From an uncultured Caryophanales bacterium (GTDB taxonomy: Bacteria; Bacillota_I; Bacilli_A; RFN20; CAG-826): 10,722 bases of DNA. Below, piece after piece: positions 5,312-10,722 of this stretch (position 1 is the stretch's first letter; each line of letters opens with the position of its first letter). The stretch covers positions 1 through 10,722 of the forward strand of contig CAMIVH010000024.1 of assembly GCA_946401755.1 (NCBI GenBank). The letters run 5' to 3'. The position numbers were made by a program, and so were the translations under genes. The notes beneath the pieces are model-generated. The model did not search any database. It saw only the letters and a list, made by a program, of their open reading frames with translations, and had not been told where the DNA came from.

Positions 5312-5950
5312 ATGGAAGAAGAAAAGAAAGTTGAAGCAGTTGCTGAAGAAGCTACTGCAGAAGCCGCTCCAGAAGCCGCTCCACAAGAACAAAATCAACA
5401 ACCTCGTGAAAGACGTGAACGTCGTGATAACAGACGTGGCGATCGTAAAGGTGGCCCACGTGAAAGACGTGAACGCAGAGACGAACCAAAAGAATTTGAA
5501 GAACGTGTTGTTTTCATCAACAGAGTTAGCAAAACCGTTAAAGGTGGCCGTCGTATGAAATTCACCGCCCTCGTGGTTATCGGTGATCATAAAGGCCGTT
5601 ATGGCTTCGCTGTTGGTAAAGCTGCTGAAGTTCCAGATGCCATTAAGAAAGCTAGTGAAGCTGCAAAGAAGAATCTCTTCAAACTTCACCTCGTGAAAGG
5701 TCAAACAATCTCTCACGAAATCGTTGGCAAATACGGTGCTTGTAACGTTTACTTAAAACCAGCCCCAGAAGGTACTGGTATCATCGCTGGTGGTCCAGTG
5801 AGAGCTATCCTCGAACTCGCCGGTGTTCAAAACGTTTGCAGTAAGGTCTATGGTTCCCGTGCTCCAATCAATATCATTAGAGCGACAAACCAAGGCTTGA
5901 ACAACCTCAAGAGCTACAAAGTTATGAAAGAACTTCGTGGCAAAGAATAA
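5312..5950 (+). CDS. rpsE: 30S ribosomal protein S5 with a ~65-residue charged N-terminal extension
   Basis: S5 sits at the mRNA entry side of the 30S subunit with S3 and S4 and affects decoding accuracy and mRNA unwinding. With the start at 5312 it has 212 residues; the family is usually about 165. The core begins near residue 62 (FEERVVFINRVSKTVKGGRRMKF) and continues ALVVIGDHKGRYGFAVGKA, VPDAIKKASEAAKKN, the C-terminal domain PAPEGTGIIAGGPVRAILELAGV and KVYGSRAPINIIRATNQGL. The extension has an acidic Glu/Ala/Pro half (about 1-30) and a basic Arg-rich half (about 31-60) in which PRERRERRD occurs twice, at 31-39 and 49-57. An ATG at 5297 would add five residues, but it overlaps the ribosome binding site. 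Downstream, where rpmD normally follows, there is only a 42-base gap. Confidence 0.96.
   Translation: MEEEKKVEAVAEEATAEAAPEAAPQEQNQQPRERRERRDNRRGDRKGGPRERRERRDEPKEFEERVVFINRVSKTVKGGRRMKFTALVVIGDHKGRYGFAVGKAAEVPDAIKKASEAAKKNLFKLHLVKGQTISHEIVGKYGACNVYLKPAPEGTGIIAGGPVRAILELAGVQNVCSKVYGSRAPINIIRATNQGLNNLKSYKVMKELRGKE
5402..5428 (+). repeat. First copy of the Arg/Glu motif repeat in rpsE
   Basis: Nine codons encoding PRERRERRD (S5 residues 31-39). The copy at 5456-5482 encodes the same nine residues, 54 bases later, with several synonymous differences near its end. It looks like an old short tandem duplication with an 18-codon period. Confidence 0.8.
5456..5482 (+). repeat. Second copy of the Arg/Glu motif repeat in rpsE
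   Basis: Encodes PRERRERRD at S5 residues 49-57. The first and second copies share most bases, including a central GTGAAAGACGTGAACG run, while the final arginine and aspartate codons differ (CGTCGTGAT against CGCAGAGAC). Confidence 0.8.
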
Positions 5951-5992
5951 ACTAATAATTATTCCTTATAAATAGAAATAGGAGGTGCATTT
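5951..5992 (+). other. Intergenic gap at the usual rpmD position; rpmD (L30) absent
   Basis: At 42 bases this is the longest non-coding stretch in the window. It is AT-rich and ends with AGGAGGTG (5980-5987), the ribosome binding site of rplO. In most bacteria the roughly 60-codon rpmD gene lies here. No start, frame or remnant of L30 is visible. TATAAA at 5967-5972 resembles a -10 box, but I find no -35 match at a suitable distance, so I do not call a promoter. Confidence 0.8.
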
Positions 5993-6433
5993 ATGAAACT
6001 ACATGAACTTCAAGCAACAGAAGGTAGCCGTTTCGAACACTACCGTAAAGGTCGTGGCCTTGGTAGCGGAAACGGAAAAACTGCTGGTAAAGGTCACAAA
6101 GGCCAAAACGCCCGTAGTGGTGGCGGTGTTGCCTTAGGTTTCGAAGGTGGTCAATTACCACTTTGGAGAGCCTTACCAAAACGTGGCTTTAAGAATGTTA
6201 ATCATGTCAATTATGCAACCATCAATGTTTCTGCCTTAGAAAGATTCGAAGACGGAACAGTGGTTACTCCAGCCTTATTAAAAGAAGTCGGTTTACTCAA
6301 AAAAGAATATAATGGATTAAAAGTCTTAGGCAGTGGCAAATTAACCAAGAAGTTAACTGTCCAAGCCAAAGCCTTCTCCAAATCTGCTGAAGCCGCAATT
6401 AATGAAGCTGGTGGCAAAATTGAGGTGATCTAA
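5993..6433 (+). CDS. rplO: 50S ribosomal protein L15
   Basis: L15 binds 23S rRNA and is a late-assembly scaffold reaching into the 50S core. The 146 residues match the family. The N-terminus is the expected glycine- and lysine-rich extended arm: MKLHELQATEGSR, then RKGRGLGSGNGKTAGKGHKGQNARSGGG, GFEGGQLPLWRALPKRGFKN. The globular part follows, with VNVSALERFEDGTVVT-like sequence (here INVSALERFEDG), LLKKEYNGLKVLGSGKLTKKLTVQAKAFSKSAEAAI and GGKIEVI. AGGAGGTG at 5980-5987 precedes the ATG by five bases. Its last codons carry the ribosome binding site of secY. Confidence 0.98.
   Translation: MKLHELQATEGSRFEHYRKGRGLGSGNGKTAGKGHKGQNARSGGGVALGFEGGQLPLWRALPKRGFKNVNHVNYATINVSALERFEDGTVVTPALLKEVGLLKKEYNGLKVLGSGKLTKKLTVQAKAFSKSAEAAINEAGGKIEVI
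6422..6430 (+). promoter_or_regulatory. Ribosome binding site of secY inside rplO
   Basis: GAGGTGATC matches the complement of the 16S rRNA 3' end over nine bases. It encodes the last residues of L15, just ahead of its stop at 6431-6433. The secY ATG is at 6435, one base after the stop, so coupled translation of rplO and secY is likely. Confidence 0.75.
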
Positions 6434-6434
6434 T

Positions 6435-7811
6435 ATGAAAAAGCTAATTAACATCCTCAAAAATAAAGAGATTATGGGTCGTATCGTCTTTACGATTATG
6501 ATCCTCTTCATCTTCCGTTTAGGCGCGCAAATTACTGTTCCAGGTGTCTCAATTCCTGAATCCAGTAACTTAGCTAATGCCCTTAACGATAATAGCGCTT
6601 TATCACTCATGAACTTATTAGGTGGTGGAACCTTACAAAGCTTCTCCATCTTCGCTCTTGGTGTGAGTCCTTACATTACAGCGCAAATTATCGTCCAATT
6701 ATTGTCCACTGACGTCTTACCAGCCTTAACTGAGTTAAAACGTCAAGGTCAATACGGAAGAAAGAAAATTGAAATGGCCACACGTTACTTAACATTAATG
6801 TTAGGTGCTGTTCAAGCGTATGGCATTGTCAAAACAATGGAATCCCAAACTCTTATTGAGTTCCATGTCGCGGAAAACGCTCCATGGTTAACATATATCT
6901 ACGTGATCTTGATCTTGCTCGCTGGCACCATGCTCGTCATGTGGCTCGGTGACCAAATCTCCACAAAAGGTATTGGTAATGGTATTTCCATGATCATCTT
7001 CGCCGGTATCGTTAGCTCCTTACCATCACAAATGGTAACTGCTTGGATTAACTGGTGCGATCCATCAAAAACAACATCTATCGGTGAAGGCGCGACAATC
7101 GCGGGCTGGTTCCAATTCTTATTATATGTATTTGCCTACTTGCTCATCATTGCCTTCGTTACATTCATCGAATTATCAAAAAGAAAAATTCCAGTACAAC
7201 ATTCTGGAAAGGGCGGCGGCCAAACTCAAAGTATGGCTCGTGCCTCATTCTTACCAATTAAAATTAACTCCGCTGGTGTTATTCCTGTCATCTTCGCGAG
7301 TTCCATCTTAATGGCGCCACAAGTCATTATGGCATTCGTCGATACAGAAAATGGCATGAACGCACCATGGCTTAAAATCTTCTCCACCTCCGAGTTATTC
7401 GATAATGGTGGATGGTATATGCCTTGGGGCTTAATTATGTACATCATCCTCATCTTAGCGTTCTCATTCTTCTATGCGAACTTGCAAATCAATCCGCAAC
7501 AACTCGCTGAGAACTTCCAAAAGAACGGTTCCTATATTCCAGGTATCCGTCCAGGTAATGAAACAGAACGTTATGTGAGAAAGGTCTTAAACCGTGTCAC
7601 CGTTATTGGTGCCATCGCGTTAGCCTTCATTGCTGCCTTACCACCTGTCTTAACAATGACTGGCGTGTTCGGTGACAATCGTTCCTTAGCCTTAGGTGGC
7701 ACCGGCCTCATCATCGTCGTTGGTGTTGCTCTCGAACTCAATTCTCAAATCGATGGCTTACTCGCTGGTAAATCCTTCGAAGAAGTCGTTGCTGGTGGAG
7801 GTCAAGGCTAA
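6435..7811 (+). CDS. secY: Protein translocase subunit SecY
   Basis: SecY forms the protein-conducting channel of the SecYEG translocon in the cytoplasmic membrane. The protein has 458 residues (typical 430-440). Ten hydrophobic segments can be placed at about 16-36, 70-90 (preceded by the plug region), 117-135, 152-172, 180-197, 224-245, 276-300, 330-350, 388-410 and 418-435. Family landmarks are IFRLGAQITVPGV (about 26-38), FALGVSPYITAQIIVQLL (73-90), KRQGQYGRK (102-110), the cytoplasmic loop KRKIPVQ (249-255), FLPIKINSAGVIPVIFASS (272-290), NPQQLAENFQKNGSYIPGIRPG (353-374) and GGTGLIIVVGVALE (421-434). The C-terminus ends in a short Gly-rich VVAGGGQG instead of a basic tail; those codons hold the ribosome binding site of adk. 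The TAA stop overlaps the adk ATG by one base. Confidence 0.98.
   Translation: MKKLINILKNKEIMGRIVFTIMILFIFRLGAQITVPGVSIPESSNLANALNDNSALSLMNLLGGGTLQSFSIFALGVSPYITAQIIVQLLSTDVLPALTELKRQGQYGRKKIEMATRYLTLMLGAVQAYGIVKTMESQTLIEFHVAENAPWLTYIYVILILLAGTMLVMWLGDQISTKGIGNGISMIIFAGIVSSLPSQMVTAWINWCDPSKTTSIGEGATIAGWFQFLLYVFAYLLIIAFVTFIELSKRKIPVQHSGKGGGQTQSMARASFLPIKINSAGVIPVIFASSILMAPQVIMAFVDTENGMNAPWLKIFSTSELFDNGGWYMPWGLIMYIILILAFSFFYANLQINPQQLAENFQKNGSYIPGIRPGNETERYVRKVLNRVTVIGAIALAFIAALPPVLTMTGVFGDNRSLALGGTGLIIVVGVALELNSQIDGLLAGKSFEEVVAGGGQG
7797..7801 (+). promoter_or_regulatory. Ribosome binding site of adk inside secY
   Basis: GGAGG falls in the codons for the glycine run at the SecY C-terminus and lies nine bases before the adk ATG at 7811. 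The site and the one-base stop/start overlap point to translational coupling of secY and adk. Confidence 0.75.
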
Positions 7812-8458
7812 TGAAAAGAAACATCATTCTCATGGGCCCTCCTGGTGCAGGTAAGGGCACGTTAGCTAAACAACTAATCGCTTTAGGCTTTGTTCATATC
7901 TCCACAGGTGATATGTTCAGAGAAGCCATTAAAGCTGGTACCGAACTCGGTAAATTAGCCGATAGTTACATCAAGCATGGGAATCTTGTTCCTGACGAAG
8001 TGACAATCGGTCTTGTCAAAGAAAGACTTTCTCAAGACGATTGCGCAAACGGATTTCTCTTAGATGGTTTCCCAAGAACCACGCCACAAGCGGAAGCTCT
8101 TGAGAAACTCACTAAAGAAATAAATCGTCCAATCGATGTTGTTATCAACTTAGATTGTAACGAAAACGAATTAGTGAGACGCATTAGTGGTCGTCGCGTT
8201 TGTAAAAACTGTGGCGCGCCATATCACATCGATACCTTTAAACCAAAAGTTGATGGTGTCTGTGATTTATGCGGAGGCCCTCTCTATCAACGTAATGATG
8301 ATAATGAGGATGCCTTAAAAGTGAGACTTACTCACTACACTAATCAAACAAAGCCACTTATTGATTTCTATCAAGCAAGAGGCTTGCTCGCTAACTTTGA
8401 TTCTTTAAAAGGTAGCGAAGCATTATTCGATGAAATTGCAAAATTTCTTAAAAGTTAA
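7811..8458 (+). CDS. adk: Adenylate kinase (long form, zinc-type LID)
   Basis: Catalyses ATP + AMP to 2 ADP in the cytoplasm. The 215 residues fit the long bacterial form. The P-loop is GPPGAGKGT at residues 9-17. The AMP-binding part shows ISTGDMFR at 30-37 and LDGFPRT at 84-90. The LID region begins at about 123 (RRISGRRVC) and carries four cysteines, C131, C134, C151 and C154, arranged as two CxxC pairs that would bind structural zinc, as in Gram-positive adenylate kinases. The later DNEDALKVRL motif (164-173) contains the conserved arginine R172. The start overlaps the secY stop; GGAGG at 7797-7801 is the ribosome binding site. The secY-adk-map order is classic in Bacillota. Confidence 0.98.
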   Translation: MKRNIILMGPPGAGKGTLAKQLIALGFVHISTGDMFREAIKAGTELGKLADSYIKHGNLVPDEVTIGLVKERLSQDDCANGFLLDGFPRTTPQAEALEKLTKEINRPIDVVINLDCNENELVRRISGRRVCKNCGAPYHIDTFKPKVDGVCDLCGGPLYQRNDDNEDALKVRLTHYTNQTKPLIDFYQARGLLANFDSLKGSEALFDEIAKFLKS

Positions 8459-8461
8459 CTT

Positions 8462-9235
8462 ATGATAATTGTCAAGTCACCAAGGGAAATTGAATTAATG
8501 AAAGAAGCTGGCAAATTAGTGGCCAAAGTCTTCGAGACTGTGGAACCATTAATTCGACCAGGTATCTCAACCTATGAGATTAACGAAGTCGCCGAGAAAG
8601 TAATTTACGATGGTGGTGGTAGTTGTCCATGTAAGGGCTATTATGACTATCCAGCGGGAACATGCGTCTCAGTAAACGAAACTTTAATTCATGGTATCCC
8701 ATCGAAAAAGATTAAACTTCAAGATGGCGATATTGTCTCCCTTGATGTCGTGGCATGTCTTAAGGGATACTGTGCGGATGCCACTAGAACGTTCATGGTG
8801 GGCACTTGCAAAGATAATGTCAAACAAATCGTCGATGTTTGTAAAAAAGCATTCTACGAAGGCATTAAGCAAGCTAAGCCAGGAAATAGAACTGGGGATA
8901 TATCCGCCGCTATTCAGCATTATGTCGAATCTCATGGCTATAATGTGGCGCGTGACTTTACCGGTCACGGTATCGGTAAAAGCATGCATGAAGATCCAGC
9001 TGTTCCAAACTATGGTATCGCTGGTACTGGTCCACTTTTGCAAAAAGGTATGGCCTTAGCAATTGAGCCAATGATTCTTGAAGGTCGTAAAGAAACAAGA
9101 ATCTTAGGCGATGGTTGGACAGTCAAATCTAAAGATGGCAAATTAACATGCCATTATGAAAACACCATCATTATTACCGATGAGGGTTACGAAATTATTA
9201 CCTTAACTGAAGGAGAAAAGAAAATTAATGTCTAA
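8462..9235 (+). CDS. map: Methionine aminopeptidase, type I
   Basis: Removes the N-terminal methionine from nascent proteins. The 257 residues are close to the type I norm (about 250-265). The five metal ligands of the pita-bread fold are all present: D95, D106, H169, E202 and E233; H77 and H176 match the conserved substrate-site histidines. Context motifs are SVNETLIHGIP (70-80), DGDIVSLDVV (88-97), DATRTFMVG (106-114), DFTGHGIGKSMHEDP (165-179), GMALAIEPM (196-204) and CHYENTI (230-236). There is no N-terminal zinc-finger or SH3-binding extension. The ATG lies three bases after the adk stop and in the same frame. No Shine-Dalgarno sequence is visible, so translation probably depends on coupling to adk. 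The start MIIVKSPREIELM matches family starts. The end overlaps infA by eight bases. Confidence 0.97.
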   Translation: MIIVKSPREIELMKEAGKLVAKVFETVEPLIRPGISTYEINEVAEKVIYDGGGSCPCKGYYDYPAGTCVSVNETLIHGIPSKKIKLQDGDIVSLDVVACLKGYCADATRTFMVGTCKDNVKQIVDVCKKAFYEGIKQAKPGNRTGDISAAIQHYVESHGYNVARDFTGHGIGKSMHEDPAVPNYGIAGTGPLLQKGMALAIEPMILEGRKETRILGDGWTVKSKDGKLTCHYENTIIITDEGYEIITLTEGEKKINV

Positions 9236-9446
9236 AGCAGATGTCATCGAAGTCCAGGCGGTCGTTAAAGAGTGTTTACCAAATGCAACATTTAAGGTTG
9301 AACTCGAAAACGGCGTCGTAATTCTGGCCACCGTTTCTGGCAAAATCCGTATGAACTACATACGCATTCTCCCAGGAGATAGAGTTACGGTAGAAATCTC
9401 GCCTTATGATTTAACACGGGGCCGCATAACTTATAGATTCAAGTAG
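9228..9446 (+). CDS. infA: Translation initiation factor IF-1
   Basis: IF-1 binds the 30S A site during initiation. The 72 residues are the standard length for this OB-fold protein. The C-terminal half is almost invariant in bacteria and is seen here as VSGKIRMNYIRILPGDRVTVEISPYDLTRGRITYRFK. The first half is a little divergent (MSKADVIEVQAVVKECLPNATFKVELENGVVIL) but aligns without gaps. AAGGAG at 9210-9215, within the end of map, is 12 bases before the ATG, and the two genes overlap by eight bases (9228-9235). In Bacillus subtilis a small KOW-domain gene separates map and infA; it is absent here. Confidence 0.98.
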   Translation: MSKADVIEVQAVVKECLPNATFKVELENGVVILATVSGKIRMNYIRILPGDRVTVEISPYDLTRGRITYRFK

Positions 9447-9468
9447 AATCAAATTGGAGGAAAAAACT

Positions 9469-9582
9469 ATGAAAGTCAGACCTTCCGTCAAACCTATCTG
9501 TTCCAAGTGCAGAGTCATCAAAAGACATGGCAAAGTCATGGTCATTTGTTCTGATCCAAAGCACAAACAGAGACAAGGTTAA
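9469..9582 (+). CDS. rpmJ: 50S ribosomal protein L36, zinc-binding type
   Basis: A 37-residue gene too short for many gene finders. It begins MKVRPSVKPICSKCRVIKRH and ends CSDPKHKQRQG, the classic L36 sequence. The zinc site is complete (C11, C14, C27 and H32), so this is the C+ form. L36 is a late-assembly protein near the base of the L7/L12 stalk. GGAGG at 9456-9460 is eight bases before the ATG. It lies 22 bases after infA and 19 bases before rpsM, its usual place. The stop is TAA. Confidence 0.98.
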   Translation: MKVRPSVKPICSKCRVIKRHGKVMVICSDPKHKQRQG

Positions 9583-9601
9583 TTTAGGAGGAAATTAGAA
9601 T

Positions 9602-9979
9602 ATGGCACGTATCGTTGGTGTTGATATTCCTAACGACAAACCAGTAGGTATCGCTCTTACCTACATCTATGGTATCGGTCGTTATACCGCAAAATTAATT
9701 TGCGACGGTGCTAAAGTTGATAGCACAATCAGAGTGAAAGATTTAACGGATGACCAATTAGGTGCAATCCGTAATGAAATCAGTAATTACAAAACCGAAG
9801 GTGATCTCCGTAGAGAAGTCGCCCTTAATATCAAACGTTTAACCGAAGTTGGTTGCTACCGTGGCACACGCCATAGAAGAGGCTTACCAGTCAGAGGTCA
9901 AAGAACAAAAACAAACGCCAGAACTCGTAAAGGTCCACGTAAGACCATTGCTAACAAGAAGATGGCGCCACAAGGTTAA
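9602..9979 (+). CDS. rpsM: 30S ribosomal protein S13
   Basis: S13 sits at the top of the 30S head, forms intersubunit bridges with L5 and 23S rRNA, and its C-terminal tail touches P-site tRNA. The 125 residues fit the family (about 121). The N-terminus MARIVGVDIPNDKPVGIALTYIYGIG is typical, followed by the helix-two-turns-helix region and REVALNIKRLTEVGCYRGTRHRRGLPVRGQRTKTNARTRKGPRK, with a basic tail NKKMAPQG. AGGAGG at 9586-9591 precedes the ATG by ten bases. Confidence 0.98.
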   Translation: MARIVGVDIPNDKPVGIALTYIYGIGRYTAKLICDGAKVDSTIRVKDLTDDQLGAIRNEISNYKTEGDLRREVALNIKRLTEVGCYRGTRHRRGLPVRGQRTKTNARTRKGPRKTIANKKMAPQG

Positions 9980-9997
9980 TGAAAGGAGTATAGAATT

Positions 9998-10384
9998 ATG
10001 GCTAAAACAACAATCCGTAAAAAGAAAGTCAAACGTTCATTTACACGTGGTGTTGCCCACATTCACGCTACTTTCAATAACACAATCGTTACAATTTGTG
10101 ACGAACAAGGTAATGCCTTAGCTTGGAGCTCCGCTGGTGCCAATGGTTTCAAAGGCGCTAAGAAATCCACTCCATTCGCTGCTATGCAAGCTGCTGAAGC
10201 TGCTGGCAAAGCTGCTTATGAACAAGGTATCCGTCAAGTCGACGTCGATGTCAAAGGCCCAGGCCCAGGCCGTGAAGGTGCAATCCGTTCCCTCGCTGTT
10301 GCCGGCTTACAAGTCTTAAGTATCGTTGATACAACCCCCATCCCACACAATGGTTGCCGCCCACCAAAGAAACCAAGAGGCTAA
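9998..10384 (+). CDS. rpsK: 30S ribosomal protein S11
   Basis: S11 is on the 30S platform next to the Shine-Dalgarno/anti-Shine-Dalgarno helix and the E site. The protein has 128 residues, as usual. Key segments are GVAHIHATFNNTIVTICDEQGNALAWSSAG, GFKGAKKSTPFAAMQAAEAAG, the conserved VDVDVKGPGPGREGAIRSL and the C-terminal DTTPIPHNGCRPPKKPRG. AAAGGAG at 9982-9988 lies nine bases before the ATG. Two adjacent stops (TAA TAA) end the gene. Confidence 0.98.
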   Translation: MAKTTIRKKKVKRSFTRGVAHIHATFNNTIVTICDEQGNALAWSSAGANGFKGAKKSTPFAAMQAAEAAGKAAYEQGIRQVDVDVKGPGPGREGAIRSLAVAGLQVLSIVDTTPIPHNGCRPPKKPRG

Positions 10385-10408
10385 TAACTTTAGGAGGTTA
10401 TCAATCTT

Positions 10409-10722
10409 ATGAAAATCGCAAACCCATTTGAAAGATTTGGTATTACTCAAGCCGACTACGATGGTAATGAAAACTATGGTCGCTTTGTAATCGAACCATT
10501 AGAAAGAGGCTTTGGTCTCACATTAGGCAATGCCTTACGTAGAGTCTTATTATCCTCTTTACCAGGTGCTTCTGTCTACGCTGTGGAAGTTGAAGGTGCT
10601 CGTCATGAATTCACCGCTCTTCCAGGTGTTGAAGAAGACGTTACAACCATCGTCTTAAATTTAAAAGACTTAGTCTTACGTATTGATAGCGAAGACGCTT
10701 CTAATAAGAGATTAGAAATCAA
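10409..10722 (+). CDS. rpoA: DNA-directed RNA polymerase subunit alpha, N-terminal part (3' truncated by window edge)
   Basis: RpoA dimerises to nucleate assembly of RNA polymerase. The first 104 residues are visible, out of about 310 expected. The N-terminal domain signature is clear: FVIEPLERGFGLTLGNALRRVLLSSLPG at about residues 27-53, with the NALRRVLLSS motif (41-50) holding the arginine pair R44-R45 used for contacts with beta and beta-prime. HEFTALPGVEEDVTTIVLNLKDL follows at about 66-88. AGGAGGT at 10392-10398 lies ten bases before the ATG. The gene follows rpsK without rpsD, as in Bacillota; rplQ is expected beyond the window. Confidence 0.97.
   Translation, partial: MKIANPFERFGITQADYDGNENYGRFVIEPLERGFGLTLGNALRRVLLSSLPGASVYAVEVEGARHEFTALPGVEEDVTTIVLNLKDLVLRIDSEDASNKRLEI

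Noticed and set aside
5294..5716. 140-codon open frame on the minus strand opposite rpsE
   Set aside because: Opposite strand of the biased S5 extension and core. The Phe/Thr/Ser-rich product has no recognisable motif and no ribosome binding site.
5960..5976. Possible promoter with TATAAA before rplO
   Set aside because: The -10-like sequence stands in a short AT-rich gap, and no TTGACA-like hexamer lies 16-18 bases upstream (the bases there are the end of rpsE). Ordinary AT richness explains it.
1..10722. A hidden defence, mobile or biosynthetic system
   Set aside because: Practically every base belongs to a recognised core gene in conserved order. There is no space of more than 42 bases without a gene, and no foreign composition, integrase, repeats array or unknown gene.

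Overview
This window is a 10.7 kb stretch of the S10-spc-alpha ribosomal protein supercluster. All genes are on the + strand, and the order is close to the canonical Bacillota one: rpsS (3' end)-rplV-rpsC-rplP-rpmC-rpsQ-rplN-rplX-rplE-rpsN-rpsH-rplF-rplR-rpsE-rplO-secY-adk-map-infA-rpmJ-rpsM-rpsK-rpoA (5' part). It holds 21 complete protein genes and two partial ones. One of them, the 37-codon rpmJ, is very short. I see no tRNA, rRNA, CRISPR, insertion sequence, intrinsic terminator or convincing internal promoter.

The organism looks like an uncultured low-to-moderate GC Bacillota/Mycoplasmatota relative (Bacilli or mollicute grade). Evidence: strong AGGAGG-type ribosome binding sites before nearly every gene; zinc-type S14; adk, map, infA and rpmJ between secY and rpsM; an L16 N-terminus that resembles mollicute L16; and no rpmD (L30) between rpsE and rplO, as in mycoplasmas. 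Translation uses the standard code in this window: tryptophan is TGG throughout. However, none of the 22 visible stop codons is TGA (15 TAA, 7 TAG). The lineage assignment is inference.

Layout: 1-2343 is the end of the S10 operon (S19, L22, S3, L16, L29, S17). 2347-6433 is the spc operon (L14, L24, L5, S14, S8, L6, L18, S5, L15). 6435-9235 holds secY, adenylate kinase and methionine aminopeptidase. 9228-10722 is the alpha part (IF-1, L36, S13, S11, RNA polymerase alpha). Gaps are 1-42 bases and several genes overlap or abut, so the whole window is probably one transcription unit with translational coupling. The products build both ribosomal subunits, the protein export channel, the enzyme that trims N-terminal methionine from nascent chains, the nucleotide-balancing kinase, an initiation factor and the polymerase.

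No undescribed multi-gene system is visible; this is core housekeeping DNA. What stands out is protein architecture. L22, L5 and S5 carry long low-complexity N-terminal extensions and S17 an acidic C-terminal tail. L22 and L5 share an identical 12-residue Lys/Ala/Pro module, and S5 has a duplicated Arg/Glu motif. Other points are the missing L30, the missing TGA stops and the lack of a visible ribosome binding site before map.
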